This document shows positions 1 through 10,510 of a stretch of 64,000 nt of DNA, piece after piece. Numbering within the stretch: position 1 is the stretch's first letter; every line of letters starts with the position of its first letter. The position numbers and the translations under genes were made by a program. The notes below the pieces were generated by a model, which had not been told where the DNA came from, ran no database searches, and saw only the letters and a list, made by a program, of their open reading frames with translations. Source of the stretch: Heterostelium album PN500 (lineage: Eukaryota > Evosea > Eumycetozoa > Acytosteliales > Acytosteliaceae); contig NW_008805070.1 in the NCBI RefSeq assembly GCF_000004825.1, positions 496,001 to 560,000 on the forward strand, read 5' to 3'.

Positions 1-376
1 AGTTGACTAAGTTACCGGACTCAGTTGATGACTTAGTTGACTAAGTTACTGGACTCAGTTGATGACTTAGTTGACTAAGTTACTGGACTCAGTTGATGAC
101 TCAGTTACCAGACTGAGTTACCGGTCTCAGTTAGTTACTGAACTAAGTTGACTCAGTTACCGACTGAGTAATGAGTTACCGGACTGAGTTGATGACTTAG
201 TTGACTAAGTTACCGGACTCAGTTGATGACTTAGTTGACTAAGTTACCGGTCTCAGTTAGTTACTGAACTAAGTTGACTCAGTTACCGACTGAGTAATGA
301 GTTACCGGACTGAGTTGATGACTTAGTTGACTCAGTTACCGGACTCAGTTGACCAGTTACCGGACTGAGTTGATGA
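1..376. repeat. 34-bp satellite with a 126-bp higher-order period
   Basis: The first three units (1-34, 35-68, 69-102) are 34 bp long and differ by one or two bases. After that the same modules (AGTTGACTA, AGTTACCGG, ACTCAGTTGATGACT) are reshuffled. A longer block starting at 121 (CCGGTCTCAGTTAGTTAC) recurs at 247, giving a 126-bp higher-order period. The modules begin with AGT and end with ACT, so the array is full of short inverted repeats and could fold into hairpins. The array is cut by the window edge, so its full length is unknown. It carries no sensible open frame. G+C is far above the flanking DNA. Confidence 0.9.
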
Positions 377-1650
377 CTCAGTTGACTCAATAGCCATAAT
401 TAGTTTCCCGAAGCTAGTGTATCCATCAACTCTACTACTAAGATACTGTTTTCTACAAATCTTAGCTTCGATCAACACTACAACTAATTTACCATCAACT
501 CCATAACTAGGTTGCCGATGAACACGCCACTCTCAATTTCCATCTGCTCAACTACTCCTTACCATCAGTTTCATAAATCGATAAAATAAAATCAAAAGAT
601 ATAATTATAAATGTAGTTTAAATTTTTATTTAAAGACTAAATTTGTGGAATCCAAACACTCATAAATGTTGAATTACTTGACCAGGAGCAGAATAGCAAA
701 TGTCATTCCACCACCACTAATCCAAAAACATCATCTACCTCAACTCTATGAAATATTTCTGGTAATGAGTGGGTTTGGAGGTGTTGATGAATTATTTGTT
801 GATCTAGTTGTTGTCAGTTGTGGTTCAGTTGGTAGTTGTATTTTATTTTCTAAATGTTTATATAAAATCTAGATTTTATTTGATGTCTGAGTAATTAAGA
901 ATTATCTTAATTCGGAAACAACTGATTTAATTTAATTATAACAGTGAAGTGAAACCATTCAACCTATTTAATAATATGTTTCCCTTGTATTTCTATTAGT
1001 ATTAAATTGCTTTTATACATATAACAAAATATCAAAGAACAACGGAAAGAAATAGATATTCTATAATGAAACATTTTTAAAAATATAGACTCTAACAAAT
1101 ATACAACCTAGTTAACTATATAAAATGATAGCCAAAATAAACTGTTATTCTCTATTTTTATGAGTTTCTCTTAATTCTTAAGAATTAAAAAAAGATGAAC
1201 TTGTCAAATAAAAGTGGGGTGTTGCAAATTCAATAAATTAATAAAATTGAAAATTATGCTTGTTGTTTCTTCATTGGTAATGATTGCCTGTTTTTTTTAT
1301 TTTTGAATATTATATTATAATAAAATGAATTATTTAATTAATTTTAATATTTATATTTCAAATTTGAATATTAATTCATACTTTTAATTGGCGCTTAACG
1401 GTTGCCGCCAATTTTGAGTTCAAACTGTAAGTAAACGAATCAAATTTAACACTATATAAACCTAAAATTTCATTCACAATGTCATTTTTCATTATTTTTC
1501 AAATACAAATAATTTTGTAAGTAATAACTATTAATTATAACTTTAACTAATTTATATCTTTGTTTTACTAACTCTTTGTGTTATCTCCTTTTATCTCTTT
1601 CTTCTTTTCCAAGTCCTTTTTTACCATTGCTGTTGCTTCCTTACTATGAT
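377..1650. other. AT-rich gene-poor stretch
   Basis: No gene can be supported here. A 68-codon frame at 666-872 has no recognisable motif and no splice context. Near 1450 there is a TATA-like CTATATAAA followed by an ATG at about 1480 and a GTAAGT donor near 1517, so a short spliced transcript running into the downstream minisatellite is conceivable but unproven. The rest is A/T homopolymer-rich spacer. Confidence 0.5.
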
Positions 1651-1978
1651 ATCTCGTTGCTATTCCGGTTTCCTCTCGTAGTTATACTGGTTTCCTCTCG
1701 TAGTTATGCCGGCTGCCTCTCGTCACTATGCCGGTTGCCTCTCGTCACTATGCTGGTTTCCTCTCGTCACTATGCCGGTTGTCTCGTTATTATGCCTTTT
1801 GTCTCTCGTCACTATGCCGGTTTCCTCTCGTCGTTATGCTGGTTTCCTCTCTTAGTTATGTCGGTTGCCTCTCGTCACTATGCCGGTTGCCTCTCGTCAC
1901 TATGCTGGTTTCCTCTCGTCACTATGCCGGTTGCCTCTCGTTATTATGCCGGTTGCCTCTCATCACTATGCCCGTTTA
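1651..1978. repeat. 22-bp minisatellite, about 15 copies
   Basis: Units of the form CTCTCGTCACTATGCCGGTT plus two bases follow one another from 1651 to 1978. One unit (around 1783) is 20 bp long; the rest are 22 bp. Variants cluster in two positions: TCAC/TAGT/TTAT in the middle and GGTTGC/GGTTTC at the end. Because 22 is not a multiple of three and the unit lacks stops, plus-strand frames remain open across the array, producing frames of 153 and 83 codons (1576-2037 and 1728-1979) whose peptide repeats every 22 residues. I read these frames as by-products of the repeat, although a TATA-like box and intron-like signals lie upstream. Confidence 0.85.
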
Positions 1979-2449
1979 ATATTAATAAATATAAGCATTA
2001 TTTATCTGAGCAATTTATTTATATCTTTATTTATTAAATTGTAAACAAACAAAATAATGAATATTTTATTTGATTTGTAAAGTTTGAAACCATCATAGAA
2101 TTTGATAGGTCCTCCTGCTTGTAGCAACTGAATGGTTTGCTTTCAATAATGAGACTTTTCAAGGAAAAGATTGAGTATCAATTTCATAATCAACTGTTAA
2201 GAATATTTGTTATATACTTTATTATTTCACTGCAATCGCAATCAAGATTGATTTAATTTCCAATAAAAGATATTAGTTTAGTTTGGTTGTTTTAAGAGTT
2301 AATTAATATTGCCAGAGAAACTAGAATTGGTATGAGTAGCTCTTCTAGATTTATTATAGAGTCTTTGGAATTCCAGTGTACACTTTTGGTAAAGTGAAAT
2401 TTAAAAATCAAGTTCTTATTAAATTTTAATAACCAAACAACAACTATAC
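1979..2449. other. Spacer before TPR-like pseudogene
   Basis: AT-rich sequence with no supported gene. Short open pieces near 2290-2400 could be decayed upstream parts of the TPR-like gene that follows, but they do not match its repeat unit. Confidence 0.4.
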
Positions 2450-3079
2450 ATGAAGTTAATAGAGTATAATCCAAATATTGCTAATGCATATAATCGCCTT
2501 GTATATTCACTCTCAATTAATGAGCAAATCATTATGAATGATGGACATCCGATGACAAAACAACAAATACTATTGAAAGCAATAGAATGTGATCCAGACT
2601 TTGTATCTCCATATCTTCGTCTTGAAAAGACACTGTCTGGAGATAAAACTATCACACTTCAAAATGGTCAAACAATGAATAATATACAACTCTTTTAGAA
2701 AACAATATCGATAGATCCATCACATTTTATCTCCCACCTAACTTGCAAAACGATTCAAACGAAATGAATCAATCATTTTCCCATATGGTGAGTCAATGAC
2801 AAAGAAACAAATATACATCAGGGCGATCCTGATCGTTTCTCAGCTTATAACGGTCTAGCATTAGTAATGGAAACAAACGAAAGAGTCACATTGCACAATG
2901 GACAATCAATGACAAAACAACAACTGTTGTTAGAGTCCTACAAGCTAAATGATTCTCAAGAATGGTTTTACAGATCAATTGTATTGACTTTTTTCAACAA
3001 AAAACAAACTATTACACTTCCCAATGGTGATAAATTGTCAAGAAGAGAACTACTCAGATTAGATAGAAATAGTAATTAA
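2450..3079 (+). pseudogene. Decayed TPR-like repeat gene
   Basis: Two open pieces (2450-2698 and 2867-3079) lie on the plus strand with recognisable but interrupted sequence between them. Both pieces carry the same unit of roughly 37 residues: a short loop of the type T-L-x-N-G-Q-x-M, then T-K-Q-Q-L-L-L and a helix ending in D-P, as in MTKQQILLKAIECDPDF and MTKQQLLLESYKLN. The helix pairs resemble tetratricopeptide repeats, and large families with this loop are, from memory, common in dictyostelids. The middle contains in-frame stops and a change of frame, and no start context or promoter is convincing. I infer a dead or dying member of a repeat-protein family. An alternative is an active gene with unrecognised introns, less likely because the interruptions lack GT..AG boundaries. 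Confidence 0.65.
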
Positions 3080-3272
3080 ACAATCAAAATAATAAAATAA
3101 TTATTAAATCAAATTTAATGTTTTGTTGTTATTCTATTTTCTTTTGAAATTTCAGTAGGCAAAAATAATTTTATGGTGTTGGAGGTTGGTAAGATAATAA
3201 ATAAATTATATATGGTTTTTATTACTTTTGATTGTATATTACTATTGATTTTTCCAAATTAGGATTTAAGGG

Positions 3273-6053
3273 TTAATTAAATGTTTCCAGTCGTTCTTCA
3301 ATGTTTGCTCGGCAAACGGGACAACGACTTAGACAGGAGGAGCATTTCGAACAGAGTGAGCTATGTCTACATGGTAAAAGGACAACGTTTGGTTGTCGGT
3401 CGGTGCAAATGATACAAGTGTTTTGATCCTGAAGCTGCTCCTTCTCCTTCTTAAGAGTGGCCAACTGCTTCTTCCATTCCTCTTGCTTGAGGATGCTCAG
3501 CTTCGCCAAACCTTTCTGGTGGATCTCTTCGAGTGCGCTCAGTGAGTCGATCGATAATCCGTCGAGATTGGCGCTATTCAGTTGGTCAAGTTGCTTCTTC
3601 AGTACCGACTTTTCACGCGACATCGAGTCAATGTCAGTCTCGAGACGCTCGATCGCTGCGCGGTGTTTCTCTGGCGCGACATAGCTGCGCAGCAACAAGT
3701 TGATTTCCTCGAGTTTCCGCTGGAGTTCGTCGTCTTTGCGCGCCTGCGATTGCTGGCGCTTGACACGAATTTTTTCCAGTGCCGTCAGGTGTATGGATTC
3801 CAGCCTATCGTATTCGTCCAGTGTCAGATCATCGATGTCTTCGCCACTCAGCTGCAGACACTGTTTCTTGAGCTGTGAGATTGTTTCGTCGTTCTGACGG
3901 CTGTTGGAATGACTCTTTTTGGCCAGTGTTTGTTCCATCTCACGGAATTGTGCAGTGAGCTTTCCAACTTGTTCGAGCAGCTGCGTGTTACTCAGATTCA
4001 ACTTATTGACCTTATCTTCGAGTTGTTGCTTTTGTTTCTGTTCGTTGCGTAGTAGATTGTCGAGATGCTGTCGTTTACTCTCGAATTTCATCTTCTCGCT
4101 GTTCAAGTGGTCTTCGATTCTCTTCTTCTCATTCAACTCCTTCTCGATTCTGATGTCTGCCAGCATCTTTTGAGAGACCTCAAATGCCAGACTGTCCTTC
4201 AGTGACTTTATCTCGTTGTCCTTCTCGAAAAGTGAGAGAATCTTTTCCGATCCCAACTTTAGAGTGTTCAATGCGCTCGTTGTTGGTTTCATGAGTTTCG
4301 ATTTCTTTTCTTTCTGTTCGGACTTTTCTTTTTCTTTTTCTTTTTCTTTCTCACTCGGTCGTTCTGGTGAGATATTTATTATTTGTTGTTGATGTGAATG
4401 TGAAGATTGATGTGATGGTGAATGTTGCTGTTGTTGTTGTTGTTGTTGTTGTTGTGGTTGTGAATGTTGTTGTTGTTGTGTTTGTGGTTGTTGTACAATG
4501 AATCCAGATTGGAAACTATCGGATGTTATTTGAATAGGTGATTGATGTGTAGTCGTTGATGTATTAGGAGGTGAACTTGATAATGGAGATGGTGAAGGTG
4601 AAGGTGAAGTTGAAGAAGATGAAGAGGTTGTCGTGGTTGTTGTCGTTGTCGTTATAAGTGAAGTTGTTGTCATCATAATAGAAGCAGCACTACTATTAGG
4701 TGGTGTAGTTCCACCGGTATTATTAATACCATTACCATTATTATTCCCTGTTGTTGTAATTACAACAGGATTGTTTGTGGTTGTTGTTGTTGTTGATGTT
4801 GGTATTGAAGTAGCAGTTGTAGATGTTGTTGTAGTTGTTGGTGGTGGTGGTGAAGTTGTAGATTGATTAGCTGTTGCATTATTATTGGATGCAGTAGCTG
4901 TAGATGTTGTCGTAGTCGATGGCATCGTTAGTAATTGATCTTCCGACGCTTCAATAACAAGTGCATCACTCAGCAGAATACCAGATCCAGTACCAGCATA
5001 TATAAACACTTTGTTTTGTCCCATCGAGTTGGCAGTATGTCTAAACCTCGGATGTGGATTCTCCATACCGGCCATCACCGGTTGTTCCCAACGCATATCG
5101 TCGAGCGACAACAAATGTACATCATTCAAAAAGTTTGAATCCGATCCACAGCCACCAAATATTACCAAACGATCACCCATCAACGTACTGCTATGTCCTG
5201 AACGTGGTTTCGGTGAATTACCTTTACATTCTATCTTTTTCCAAATCATCTTATCTGCACAAATAAATAAAAATAAATAAACAACACAGTAACACACACA
5301 CACACATAGCAAATATTAATATAAAAACCAAAATATATATTGATGAATATGCAAACATACCTAAATCTAGACAATGTAAATCATTATAATACTTTTTACC
5401 ATCGAATCCACCGAAAACATACATATGATTACCGACTTGGAAAGTAGAGTGTGATCCACGTGCAGGTGGAACGGCACCATCACATGTTGGTTGATCCCAA
5501 TTTCCTGTATCTAAAAAAAAATAGTGATTTAGTTGTTGCTGCTGCTAAAGTTTGTTGTTGTTGTTGTTGATCTAATAAACCTTAACCTACCTATATTAAA
5601 TGTTAAAACACTGTTGTAATATTTGTTACGTGAAGAGTTGTGACCACCGAATACAATGAGTTGATTGTTGTATGCAATGGCGGTGTGACCGGCTCTACCC
5701 TCGGGTGACTTGTGTTGATGTTGTGATTTCAGCCATTTGAAGCGATCACCACCTTGGTGTTGTAGTACCGTTACGTCAGAGAATGGTTTACTGTTGGCAC
5801 GTCCACCGTAGATCAGAATCTGTTGACCAAACGGCGTTGCACTGTGACCGTAGCGCGGTGCAGGTGGATTACCCTGAGGTTCTATCTTTGACCAGCTGTT
5901 TGATCCGCTGTTATACAGCGTTAGATCGTTGAATGTCTTATTACCATTGCCACCAAACACCAGGAATGCACCGTTACTCAGACTGACGGTGACATGTCCC
6001 CATCTGGCTTCAGGTGAACCACCGACACCCAACCTTTTCCACTCTAATCTCAT
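3273..6053 (-). CDS. Kelch-repeat / coiled-coil / RING-finger protein
   Basis: Three exons (6053-5591, 5510-5361, 5254-3273) give 864 residues. Residues 1 to about 320 form roughly six kelch repeats, each with the V/I-F-G-G turn (FLVFGGNG, LIVFGGHN, MYVFGGFD, LVIFGGCG); both introns fall within this propeller. A Thr/Ser/Asn/Gln-rich linker with a long poly-Gln run follows, then a Lys/Glu-rich coiled coil. The last 45 residues hold a C3HC4 RING of the type CIICTDRQPNVVLLPCRH with two further Cys pairs. The layout suggests an E3 ubiquitin ligase that picks substrates with its propeller; this is inference from domains. It is divergent from HIRA across a 724-bp AT-rich spacer. I know no named orthologue. 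The linker is unlikely to be conserved. Confidence 0.9.
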
Positions 6054-6777
6054 TCTTTTAAACCACTTATTATCTTATCTTGTCTTTTTATTCTTATAAC
6101 TATATCTATCTATAAACTACTTTCTTTTTTTTTTTTTTTTTTTTTTTTTTGGTACTGATTGTTTTCCTTTCCTTTTACTTTACTTAAATAATATTAATAA
6201 TAAAAAAAAGTATTATTACAAACTAAAATATAAAATATATAGTTTAAAACATTATAAAAAAGATATTAATAAAATAAAATATCTAAAAAGATTAGGTTTA
6301 AGTTATTTATAAATAAAATAGTTTGCTGCAAAAAAATAAGATATAAATTTTTTTAATGTTGCTTTTTTTTTTTAACCTTTTTCAAAATTTTTTCTTTTTT
6401 TTTTTCACAAATTTTTTTGATGAACAAACAAAACACAATTCAAGTAATATGAATAGAAAGAAGACTGACAAAATTTTGTCATGTATTCATGTTTAGATTG
6501 ATCAAAAACTGATATTAATCAACCAATTAAAAATTTGTAATATATTAAATTAAATTATTTTGCAAATATATATTTCATTCGTCTTTGAAATGTTTTAAAT
6601 ATTGCTACTAAATGAAAAATTGAAAGAGATCAAATCACATCGATATCCAAATATATTATCATTGACAAAAAGAAATTAGTTTTTTTTTTTTTAAAAAAAA
6701 ACAAAAAGGTGAAAAAATTTATTAGTTTTTGAAAAGATAACATTTATATATTTATTTATATTTATTTGTACATAATA
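6054..6777. other. Divergent spacer, kelch-RING / HIRA
   Basis: AT-rich spacer between two divergent genes, presumably carrying both promoters. A 26-bp T run lies at 6125-6150, with further T and A runs near 6360-6420 and 6680-6710. Oligo-dT tracts close to starts are usual for dictyostelid promoters. No other element is evident. Confidence 0.6.
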
Positions 6778-9700
6778 ATGAAAATATTAAAACCGACATG
6801 GGTAGAACATAGTGGTATGTATTATTAATTAAAATTACAAATGATCATTTGATCATCACTATTTAATATTGATATTTAATGATGATGATGATCATCATGC
6901 ATGTTAATTTATTGATTATAATAATAATGATAATCTTTTTGATTTTTTGTTATTAGGTTATTCTATATTTTCAATAGATATACATCCAGATGGAACTAGA
7001 TTTGCAACGGGTGGTGGTGATAATAAAGTAAAGATATGGAGTATAGCACCGGTGGTTGTGGAGGAAGCCGAACTGGATTCAAACGTACCGAGACTGTTGA
7101 ATTCTATGGAGTCACACTATGGTCCTGTGAATTGTGTGAGGTGGTCGCGTGACGGAAAGTATCTGGCGTCGGGTAGCGATGATAACTTGGTCATGGTATG
7201 GGGACTCACTTTGTCTGGTGGCCGCTCTTCGTTTATCTCGGTGGGTAGCAGCACCTCTGAAAAAATCGTAGAGAACTGGATCTGTGTCTATACACTCCGA
7301 GGCCATTCCGCCGACATCTCAGAGATTGCTTGGTCACCCGATGGAAAATATCTGGCATCATCATCCTTTGATAAATCCATTATAATTTGGGATTGTCTGA
7401 ATAGTTTTAGTATGTCTGTTTAAATTATTATTATAGTTCTACTACGCTACATACATACATGTTTATCTTTATTAACAACTAACTAACTGACTGACATTTT
7501 TTTTTGTTACTTCTTAGAAATGGTAAAGCAATTGGATGAACATAAAGGATTGGTGAAAGGAATTACTTGGGATCCAATTGGAAGATATCTGGCATCGCAG
7601 AGTGAGGATAGGAGTGTTATCATTTGGAGAGTGTCGGATTGGGTGGTGGAGAGTGTGATAAGTGATCCTTTTCAACAGTCGTGCAATAGTTTCTTTTTGC
7701 GATCGAGTTGGTCACCCGATGGACAATCGCTTTGTGCCGCCAACGGGTTGAACAATCAATCGCAAACCGCTGTTATCATTCAACGAACCAGTTGGAATCA
7801 GGGCTGTGATTTCGTTGGCCATAAGAAGCAGATTGTTGTAGCGCGATACTCACCAATCTTTTACCTCGATGCCAAGAAGAATCCATACTGCTGTATTGCA
7901 CTGGCTGGACTTGACAATACTATTACTCTGTGGTCGTCGGGATCACCACGTCCGTTGATGGTAACAACAACACTGTTTGATCAGTCGATTCAAGATATAG
8001 CTTGGCTGCCGGACGGCTACTCATTCCTGTGTTGCTCCTCCGACGGAACCATTGGATATATTGAGCTGACTCCGTCTGAGATAGGTGGACAGCCGATGTC
8101 CGTAAGCGAAAAAGCAAAGCTTATTAAGCGTGCATACGGAGATGCTGTTCGTGTGGGAAACGATGGCCAACTCATTGTTGGAATGATGATCGGAACAAGT
8201 GGCGGCGGTGGCGGAGTTGCTGGTGGCAGTGGGGTTGGTGGTGGCGGTGGTGGAGCGGAACTGTCAATGTTGGCAGAGAATCCAGATCAACTGACAATGG
8301 AAGACGAAACATCCACCTCCTCCAAAAACAATACATCAACTACGACGACGTCAACAACATCGGCATCGGATATCGGTGTGCCAATACAGATACACCCAAC
8401 ACAAGTAGTTAAACAGCGTCAAAAGGAAACAATCATCAATGGACGACGTAGAATTACACCGTTGAACATTGGAGGACCTGCCAGCTCACAAGCAATCACC
8501 AAGCCATCTCCACTCGCCATACCCTCACATCTAAATCATAATTTAAACGGAACACCAACCATCTCACCACAATCATCAACAACAGCAACAACAACAGATA
8601 ATGATAATAACAATAATAATAGTTTGGAACCAATGGATATAACAGGAAATAATAATAGCAGTTCAAATTCTGAAAGTTTATCAAAGAGTAATACGGATTC
8701 ACCAACAACTCCAACAGCTAAAACTGTACATCAACCACTCTCGGCAATGTTAAAAGCAGCTAAACAACAACAGCAACAAACACCAAGGGATAGCAGTGGT
8801 AGTAAGTCAGGATCTGGATCAACACAGACAACACCAACAGGAAGTACAAGTACAGGTAACAGCGAGGTTTTGGCAAAAAGAAGAAATCTCGAGGTACAGG
8901 AATCAACAAGTAAAAAGAAAACTAAATCTTCAGCTTCGTCATCGTCTTCTTCTACCTCAGCATCGAAAGACAAAACAACAGCTTCGTCTTCGGCATCAGA
9001 CTCATCTAGTAAACATCAGAGTTCTGCAAACAATCAAGCTGGAAATGCACCGATGTTCTTCAACGACAGACTTTCATCGATTCAATTACAACCGGCAACT
9101 GGATCCAATCATATTTCCAAACATCTTACAACTCACGACCAAACTATACCAAGATCATCATCAGCTTCGACATCAGATAACTTTAATTTAATTTTAGATA
9201 TAAACATTGTGGAGCAAGAACTACTGGAGTCAACTGAATATTTCTCCACGATCCGTTATCTGAAAGATTCGATCTTGTGGGAGAACAAAATCAATGGTAA
9301 AGTTTGTGTTGCCACTGGTAACCGTCATTGGTGTGCCGTTGCAACTCACGATGCAACTCTTCATATTTTCAACTACAACGGTGTCTCGATTATGTCCAAC
9401 ATTGTACTGAGAAATCAAGTGTCATTTTTGGAGTCAAACAATCAATATCATCTGCTCATAATAACATGCGACGGTTATTTCAGTGTCTGGGATATCAAAA
9501 AGAGAAAATGTGAAATATCAAATAGAGAATTACCATTCTTTTTAAATAGAGATAAATTAACAATTAGTAAGTAGTAGTTAACCTATTTAAAGAGATATAT
9601 ATAGATCGATTGATCGATTAACAATTATTTATCATATTATAATCTTTTTTTATAAAGGAAATGCATTGGTGACTGAGGAAGGTAAACCTATTATTTCAAT

Positions 9701-10208
9701 GAGCAATGGAGTGTCGTATGTATTTACCGATACAGTTGGAGAGTGGATAAAAATTACCGATAGATTAGGTTCGCTTTCGGAGTTTAATAGCAACGCTGAT
9801 ACCACGAGCATTGGAATGCTCGCAAAGCTCCAACAGGCCGGAAAACCAAGCTCGGTGACTGATCTCATGACTCTCTCGAACGACCGTGCCTCACAGCTGC
9901 AGCTCTCGACAACATTCCTCGAGAAGCAGCTGTTCCTCGCAACAATATTGTCAAGCCCGTCAGAGTACCGACACTGGCTGTTCACCTACGTAACACATCT
10001 CACCAATCACGCCAATCAATTGCGTCTCCAAGAGATTTGCAACGATCTTTTAGGTCCATCTTGCAATAACAATAGTTTTAGTAAGAATCTATTTGATAAT
10101 ATAGATAATAATAGTAACAATAACAATAGCAACAAAAGTAATAATAATAATGATAATCAAGTATCGACATCTTGGGAACCAAATATTTTAGGATTTATCA
10201 AAGCGTGA
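6778..10208 (+). CDS. HIRA: Histone chaperone HIRA
   Basis: Four exons (6778-6814, 6957-7409, 7518-9566, 9658-10208). The N-terminus MKILKPTWVEH and the run FSIDIHPDG are hallmark HIRA sequence. Residues 1 to about 390 are WD40 repeats; a Gly-, Asn-, Thr- and Ser-rich linker follows; the C-terminal Hira domain is recognisable (SFLESNNQYHLLIITCDGYF, then CNDLLGPS). HIRA deposits histone H3.3 independently of replication. The frame as written ends at 10208 after a one-base shift near 10190; the conserved tail (KRELLRELLPTIAKNRTLQR) continues out of frame to about 10336. A second copy of this tail at 14.7-14.9 kb lacks the shift. Either this copy has lost its last 45 or so residues, or the base is a sequencing error. 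Confidence 0.93.
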
Positions 10209-10394
10209 ATTACTTCGTGAACTCCTTCCAACGATTGCAAAGAATCGTACACTACAGAGAATGGTTGGTCAATATAGAGAGTCACTCAATCAATTCACAT
10301 CCAACAAAGATAATTCTTTAGATATATTATTTTCATAAAACATAATAAAATAAGTAGGTCTATTGATTTTAATAAGATTCAGTATATGACACAA
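10112..10394 (+). repeat. HIRA 3' segment, copy A of a direct repeat
   Basis: This stretch, covering the last coding part of HIRA and its 3' flank, recurs almost unchanged at 14689-14979. Differences are limited to the Asn-repeat tract, a one-base insertion plus a substitution near 10190, and two small indels in the 3' flank. Homology starts in the (AAT)n tract and ends at the shared ATGACACAA at 10394. Confidence 0.9.
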
Positions 10395-10510
10395 GTTTAA
10401 AATAAGGCAAGTTTATAACTATTAATATATAATGTATTTCACAAAATTATTATGAGTCTACATTTATAATTAAATTTGCAAAAAAATATAATTTATACTT
10501 TGAATTTATT

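Noticed and set aside
666-872. Small open frame at 0.7 kb
   Set aside because: No homology recognised, no splice or promoter context, length expected by chance.
4633-4866. Plus-strand Val-rich open frame
   Set aside because: Antisense shadow of the Thr/Asn/Gln-rich linker of the kelch-RING gene; codon pattern belongs to the minus strand.
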